From positions 57,635,401-57,699,400 of the forward strand of contig OX365948.1 in the NCBI GenBank assembly GCA_947247005.1: a DNA stretch of 64,000 bases, given 5' to 3'. Origin of the DNA: Spisula solida. Its lineage: Eukaryota > Mollusca > Bivalvia > Venerida > Mactridae. The notes beneath the pieces were generated by a model. The model was not told where the DNA came from and did not search any database. It saw only the letters and a program-made list of their open reading frames with translations. This document shows positions 58,463 to 64,000 of this stretch, piece by piece. A program made the position numbers and the translations under genes. Position 1 is the first letter of the stretch, and every line of letters starts with the position of its first letter.

Positions 58463-59040
58463 ATGTGGAGAAGATGCTGGTTCCTTGTGGAGAAGTTGCT
58501 GGTTCCTTGTGGAGAAGTTGCTGGTTCCTTGTGGAGAATATGCTGGTTCCTTGTGGAGAAGTTGCTGGTTCCTTGTGGAGAAGTTGCTGGTTCCTTGTGG
58601 AGAAGTTGCTGGTTCCATGTGGAGAAGTTGCTGGTTCCATGTGGAGAAGTTGCTGGTTCCTTGTGGAGAATTTGCTGGTTCCTTGTGGAGAAGTTGCTGG
58701 TTCCTTGTGGAGAAGATGCTGGTTCCTTGTGGAGAAGTTGCTGGTTCCTTGTGGAGAATTTGCTGGTTCCTTGTGGAGAAGTTGCTGGTTCCATGTGGAG
58801 AAGATGCTGATTCCTTGTGGAGAAGTTGCTGGTTCCTTGTGGAGAAGTTGCTGGTTCCTTGTGGAGAAGATGCTGGTTCCTTGTGGAGAAGTTGCTGGTT
58901 CCTTGTGGAGAAGTTGCTGGTTCCTTGTGGAGAAGTTGCTGGTTCCATGTGGAGAAGTTGCTGGTTCCATGTGGAGAAGTTGCTGGTTCCATGTGGAGAA
59001 GTTGCTGGTTCCTTGTGGAGAAATTGCTGGTTCCTTGTGT
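58463..59040. repeat. 22-bp minisatellite (GTTGCTGGTTCCTTGTGGAGAA)n
   Basis: About 26 units of 22 bp (unit differing mainly at GTT/GAT/TTT/TAT and CTT/CAT). Because the unit is 22 bp and holds no stop in any phase, long open frames run through it on both strands and in several phases. They are not genes: no start context, no similarity, and composition follows the repeat. Confidence 0.95.
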
Positions 59041-59344
59041 AAGGGTATGTTGGTACTGGTTAGAATGAAGTCGGCTGCCATAATATTATACTGAAAAATT
59101 GCTGAGAAAAAGATAACTTTTCGATTGTGACTCACTCACGGTACAGTACAGCAAGGCTGTGTGCTACATCTCGTAAATGTCATTTATAATATGTGTCCAT
59201 TCAATTTTATGCAGTGAAAGCATCTGGCAAGAATGTTGAAAAGTTTTTTTGAACAGGGTGGTTGAGTTCTATATTTGATGTTAAATGATTACAAATCGCT
59301 GTAGAATGGTAGATGTTTAGATTTGAATGTATGATACCCTTAAT

Positions 59345-59551
59345 ACTGTAAACCAATTTACTTTGGCGAATACTAACTTTCGCGTTTTGCTGACCAACTG
59401 GATATTTGCGACTACAAATTTCCGCGTTTTTAAGTTTCCTGTAATGTCTATATTAATGTTTTAACAATTGCAGCGACTTAATTTTGCGCATTTCTATCAC
59501 TCCCGAAATCTGCGAAACTAAATCAAATGAAAGAATTTCTTGGTTTACAGT
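59345..59551. mobile_element. MITE with ACTGTAAACCAA ends
   Basis: Left ACTGTAAACCAATTTAC and right TTCTTGGTTTACAGT are inverted repeats; interior repeats TTTCGCG/CTGCGAAA motifs. Confidence 0.65.
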
Positions 59552-59702
59552 AGACAGTTTGTGTTTAATGATGAATAAACCTGCTGTTATACGTTAATTG
59601 AAGGTTTGAATGGTTGCAGCCAGTGGAATGTTTATATCTTGCCTTATAATCAAGTGTTAATATTGTGTTAAATAATGTTCATCAGGCCAATATGATAATA
59701 TA

Positions 59703-60140
59703 TAGAGGATATTTGTTGATTTTGGTGTAAAATCGGATTTTTTTTCACCTAGTGATCACAGAAAATAATATTTTTACCAGTGGCATAGCCACTAGTTAAA
59801 ATTTAATTTTATGTCATAACAAGTGAAATAACGTTGGTCTTACACTAAAAATCAACAAATTCTCTGTTTATAATATGCCTCAATTTCTCATAAAATGTGA
59901 CGTACTTGGCTTAATTGGAAAAAATCACGTCGAAATTGGAACGTCACAATGTGAGAATTATGACGTCATGATGACGTAACACATATTTTGAAGCCCGGCG
60001 CCATTGACGTTATGTAACGTTTCTTTTTCTGCATGGTACTGGAACCAGCTTCTTAAACAGTGAAAATAACAAAGTGGTAATTTCACTGTTATTTTCACTG
60101 AAAAAACTTCATAATCCATTGATAGCAAATAATAATGTAT
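59703..60140. mobile_element. Second copy of the foldback family of 17522
   Basis: Collinear with 17517-17960 from AGAGGATATTTGTTGATTTT through CCCGGCGCCATTGACGTTA to TGGTAATTTCACTGTTATTT, with many substitutions in the palindromic part. Confidence 0.8.
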
Positions 60141-60389
60141 ACTTATTCAGCTATCATACTTATATACAGCACAAACTCTCCAGAGCGCCCTCTGTAGAGC
60201 AACAATGTCTCTATAACAACATCTTCAAAGCCCTAACCCCATATTTACTATAAATTTAACCTCAGTAGAACAACAACCTCTAAACATTGGCTAATATTTG
60301 CAGCTCCCCAAAGGGTATTGCTCTACAGAAGTTGCACTGTATTATGTTTTATGGTCCATTTCTCCATGAGCTAGGGCTATGGTACATGT

Positions 60390-60600
60390 TTAGTACGCTG
60401 ATTTTGTAACCAGGTCGCTGTTGGCCATACATTCCATGACAACAATGTTTGATTTTCCTCCACATGTGGAGAAGTTGTCAGTTTCTTGTGGAAGGGTAAG
60501 TTAGTACTGGTTTGAATACAGTACAGAAGAACTGGTTAGGAGAATATTGGTCGCTATATATAACTGAAAAGTTGTTGAGAAATGTTGTTAAACCCCCCAT
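60390..60600 (+). repeat. Dispersed repeat containing the 22-bp minisatellite seed
   Basis: CTCCACATGTGGAGAAGTTG, then TTTCTTGTGGAAGGGTAAGT and AGTACTGGTTTGAAT. The flank after the minisatellite (GGGTATGTTGGTACTGGTTAG through TGAAAAATTGCTGAGAAA) has the same order. Confidence 0.7.
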
Positions 60601-60646
60601 TACAAACAAGCCAAGTAAATTTTATGGGTTTTCATTTTGGTCATTT

Positions 60647-62256
60647 CCCCTGTGAAATGAACTGTTACAGTTCATGAATTTTTCATGAAATATACATGAA
60701 TAGTTTATTTCCATATATCATGAAAAATTCATAAAAATCCTTGAACTCTAAATGAGACTTTTCTTGAAGTGACCATGAAATATTGATTCATGAACTGGGC
60801 ATGGTTCATGAACAGGGCATGAGTCATACCATCAAGGATTTTTTAAGTACTAATCATGCACAGATGTTCTTCAATAAATCATGAACTGTTGAAGGACAAA
60901 CTGATTTTATGTACAGTTCATGAAAATAAATGTTCATGAACAGTTCATGAACTTTTTGCTATATATCTCTATTGTCTCATTTAGACTTCATATTTTGGAC
61001 ATGAACTGTTCATGATTACAAATTTCATGAAAATTTCAAGGACAAACATATTTTATGTACAGTTCAAGAAGATAAATGTATTCATGAACAACCCATGAAA
61101 TAAACTAAGTGTATCAAAATGCATAAAATGAAACTCTATTGTGTGTATGAAGACTAAGTCCAACATGTGTTTTAAGTATAAATAGTAAATATATTATTGG
61201 TACAATGATTGCCTCATGATATTAAAAATAAGAAAAGAATCATTGTGTATGTATATTCATCTTCATAAAAGTTGCAAATCGGGAACATAGCTGAAGGATG
61301 ATGTACGTGCCAGAATATCAGATAAAACCTAATGGAACATTGTTATTTTATCATTACAATTGTTTGCCTCAATCAGATTAATAGTTTAGCTATCTTTTGT
61401 ACCTTTTGCAACATGATTTTCTGTTCACATTGTTGTTTTGAACAGTTTGAGTGTATTTTATTTGGTATATCTCATTTCCATATTTACATGCATGCTCAAT
61501 AGCTTTTCAAAGACTACACTGACAGAGTTTAAAACTACCAACTATTCAATTTACAAAAATCAGCAATTAATAAATATTACATTTATCTATGACAATATAC
61601 TGTAACCTTATATGATATAAATAAATAAACATACAAAAAAAGACGCATTGTTTCTTGAACACTTCATGAACACTTCATGAATACTAATTCTTAAAACCAC
61701 ATGCTAGGCGTACCCCACCCACTTGCTAATTTGTTTTCCTATATTTTTCACACAATTATTTTTAAAATTAGATATTTAAAGTCACACAAGATACTTTTAA
61801 ACTTGACATGCTTAACTCTGCAACTTACCTTTTATAAGATCACATATTAAGATAAAACCACCCATTAAAATTTGTCAAACATCAGCACATGTCATTGCTG
61901 TCAGCCATTTTGAAAATCTGTGATGTCGTCAACATGTGACAGGAAGTCAATTTTCATGAATACTTTAATAACTTTTCATGAATTAATTGATGGACAGTTC
62001 AGGAATGGTTTAAGAACAGGCTAGAAATAATTGTTCTTGAAATGTTCATCAGGTACTTTTTATGGCTGGGTCAAGGACAGTTAATGAACTCTTAAGTATC
62101 CATCAAAAATTCATGAACTGTTCATGAACACATTTTAAGAATAGTTCATGTCCAAAAGTTCATGAACCAGGTTCAAGAACTTATCAGTACCTGTTCATGA
62201 ACAGTTCTTGATTGGAGTCAAGTGTCCATGAAATCATGAACTACATTTCGCAGGGG
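60647..62256. mobile_element. 1.6-kb element filled with TTCATGAAC-type palindromes
   Basis: Ends CCCCTGTGAAATG and CATTTCGCAGGGG are inverted repeats. The two outer parts (about 60650-61110 and 61650-62240) are full of TTCATGAA, GTTCATGAAC and related motifs on both strands, so large parts can self-pair; the centre (61110-61640) lacks them. No coding capacity. Confidence 0.65.
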
Positions 62257-63931
62257 TTAAGTTCAGTAATCTCACCACAGTGATACTCTTACAGTATAAG
62301 AAGGATTCTCAACAGTGGAGTCTTTAGTAGTGGCATATTGTAGGTTGTAGGTGCCCATTGTTCTTTGGGACAGTCAATTCAGTTTATAAATAACTAATGT
62401 AGAAACATATTAAAACCTTCCCTGATTTGATATCCTCGTAAAATGTTTCTGTATAATATGTGGGTGATGATGCGGTATTGATAAAATCACAATCTGGGGA
62501 TCAGCTGTAGAATTATTATATACTTCCAGATAGAACAAACTATGATTATTATGTAGTAATTCCGGAGCCAATTCCCGGCTTGCTCTCTGATATCTTTATG
62601 TAAAATTATAAATATACATTATTAGGCTTGTTGGAAAAGCATTCCGGTGTATAAAGACATAAATGTGCAATTACGATCAAAAAGATTATGAAAATATTCC
62701 TGTGTTTATAATTTGAAGTCTGAACAGTTAAATTACGCTTCATATACGCTATGTTGTTGATAAATCGTCCAATATATGCTGATCAATGGTCCAGCATGCA
62801 TTTGATTACTTTCTTAAAGAGCAAACTGCTTGCACAATTATTGATCCAGTAAATGTCGTTGAACTTTCTGGCATTAAGGAATCATATAAATTATGTAATA
62901 ATTATATTAGTACATGATTGAAACCTTGCCATTGATGTTTCTATGAACTGTTTTATTCTAGGTCTAATTTGAAACTCGCCTTAAATACCCCCATCACACT
63001 AAATTTGTGCTCAGTATGTTCTGAAAAATGCATTGGAACAAGCTAATACACTGCTTGCAAATAATGGACAGAAAATTGTAGCCATGATTTGTGGTTTGTT
63101 TAGTTTCTGAAGATTCAGACATATTAGAAACAGAGAAAATAATTTGAAAGACATATTAATATGGACATGTAGTTTTGTGTATTTTCATATTTTAGTTCAC
63201 ATAATTATTCATTTGGCAGAACTGACTTCTTTGATTTATGCAGCTTAGGCATCATTTATTTCAACGTGTTTTAAATTTCATGTGAGGAGCAGACGTACAT
63301 TTGTTTTATATGCTGTACCTTGAAAACTACACCTTGCTATTGTTTCGTGAAAAATATAATCAGTTTGTTTTGCTCCAGGTGATATTTCACTTTGAAACTT
63401 CATTCTCAATTAAGGTTGCATAAAAAACTTTCATTGTAATTGTCTCATCCATTATAGTGATACAGTTAGCAGTGTTTAATGTGCATCAAATTGAAGGAAT
63501 ATCTGTATTTTATCAGTTAGTGACAACTTAATGTGGGGGAGATTAATATCTCATATACCTCATCATCAACAGTGAAATGTACGAAAAAGTTTTCATTTAG
63601 TACATAGTATATGACTTTTGTGGGTGTTCAGACAAAAGAGCTGTAAAACATCAAAAATGATGATATGCCCATATGGAAGTTTGCATTATTGTAAATATGT
63701 TAGCCTCGTAAAATAAAGACTTTGCTTACTAACTTACTAATGATCTTCTTCTATAAGGTGTCTTTTGTTAAGCCCATTTTGATTATTGGATTGTCTCCCC
63801 TATTACATTATAAAGTAATGGATGGTATGTACTTGGGATATTTAGGTTGTAAATATGACATATTTATGGAGTAAAGGCGTAAAGTTAATCTTTCTCTTTG
63901 GTAACATATGCTTGTGGTTGTAGAGTACGTA

Positions 63932-64000
63932 GAATTGGACTTGATCCTGACCTTTATGCATGAATATAATACAAGGTACTGTGTTGAATATATAAATTTC
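63932..64000. mobile_element. Partial MITE of the 21756 family at the window end
   Basis: GTAGAATTGGACTTGATCCTG through CCTTTATGCATGAATATAA and AAGGTACTGTGTTGAATA match the start of 21756-21997; cut by the window end. Confidence 0.55.

Larger units (their letters stand above)
50434..64000. other. Upstream flank of RPS12, no gene recognised
   Basis: I found no convincing exon on either strand across 13.5 kb. From 50434 to 53650 nothing but AT-rich sequence and a poly-G run (53268-53282) is seen; later parts carry the R1 copy, MITEs, the 22-bp minisatellite, a foldback copy and the TTCATGAA-rich element listed separately. 62257-63930 shows nothing recognisable. Confidence 0.5.

Noticed and set aside
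58340..59135. Overlapping reading frames of 118-225 codons on both strands
   Set aside because: All come from the 22-bp minisatellite, whose unit has no stop in any phase.

Overview
The window is AT-rich eukaryotic nuclear DNA from an animal, most likely a lophotrochozoan and probably a bivalve mollusc. The reasons are short exons with GT-AG introns, intronic snoRNAs, a ciliary gene, no operons, and many small dispersed non-autonomous elements of the kind common in bivalve genomes. The species assignment is inference. Very few of the long open reading frames are genes. The real genes are split into exons of 57-195 nt, which I assembled by splice site, reading phase and protein similarity.

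Layout. (1) 4735-19238, + strand: the 3' eleven coding exons of a ferric-chelate-reductase-1-like protein (DOMON domain plus six-helix cytochrome b561 domain); its 5' part (signal peptide, perhaps a reeler domain) is not seen. (2) 25798-35098, extending to 38675, - strand: a complete intraflagellar transport protein IFT52 gene of 12 coding exons (437 codons), converging on the first gene, plus a likely upstream first exon. (3) 41420-50254, - strand: a complete 40S ribosomal protein S12 gene (139 aa) with an upstream non-coding first exon that starts with a TOP-like pyrimidine tract near 50433. (4) 50434-64000: no gene recognised; dispersed repeats, a 22-bp minisatellite and a large foldback-like element.

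The most striking content is inside the RPS12 gene. Its 6.3-kb third coding intron (41483-47810) carries about 23 box C/D snoRNA-like units in the sense orientation of the host gene, and a further copy lies in the preceding intron. They fall into three families (A, B and C). Each has a C box, an internal CTGA or related box, a terminal CTGA D box and a complementary terminal stem. Family B units alternate with A or C units. Family A's D' guide is complementary to a conserved 18S rRNA segment (AGAGGGAGC), the neighbourhood targeted by SNORD100, which is hosted by RPS12 in vertebrates. Families B and C have guides I cannot assign. Packing this many snoRNAs into one intron conflicts with the usual animal rule of one snoRNA per intron.

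Other themes: four independent tandem duplications (62-127 bp) that each copy one splice site and part of an exon, three in the FRRS1-like gene and one in IFT52; hAT-like short elements with matching flanking repeats; a tRNA-derived SINE in two full copies; a 59-bp tandem array derived from a tRNA-like unit; and several repeat families shared by distant parts of the window.
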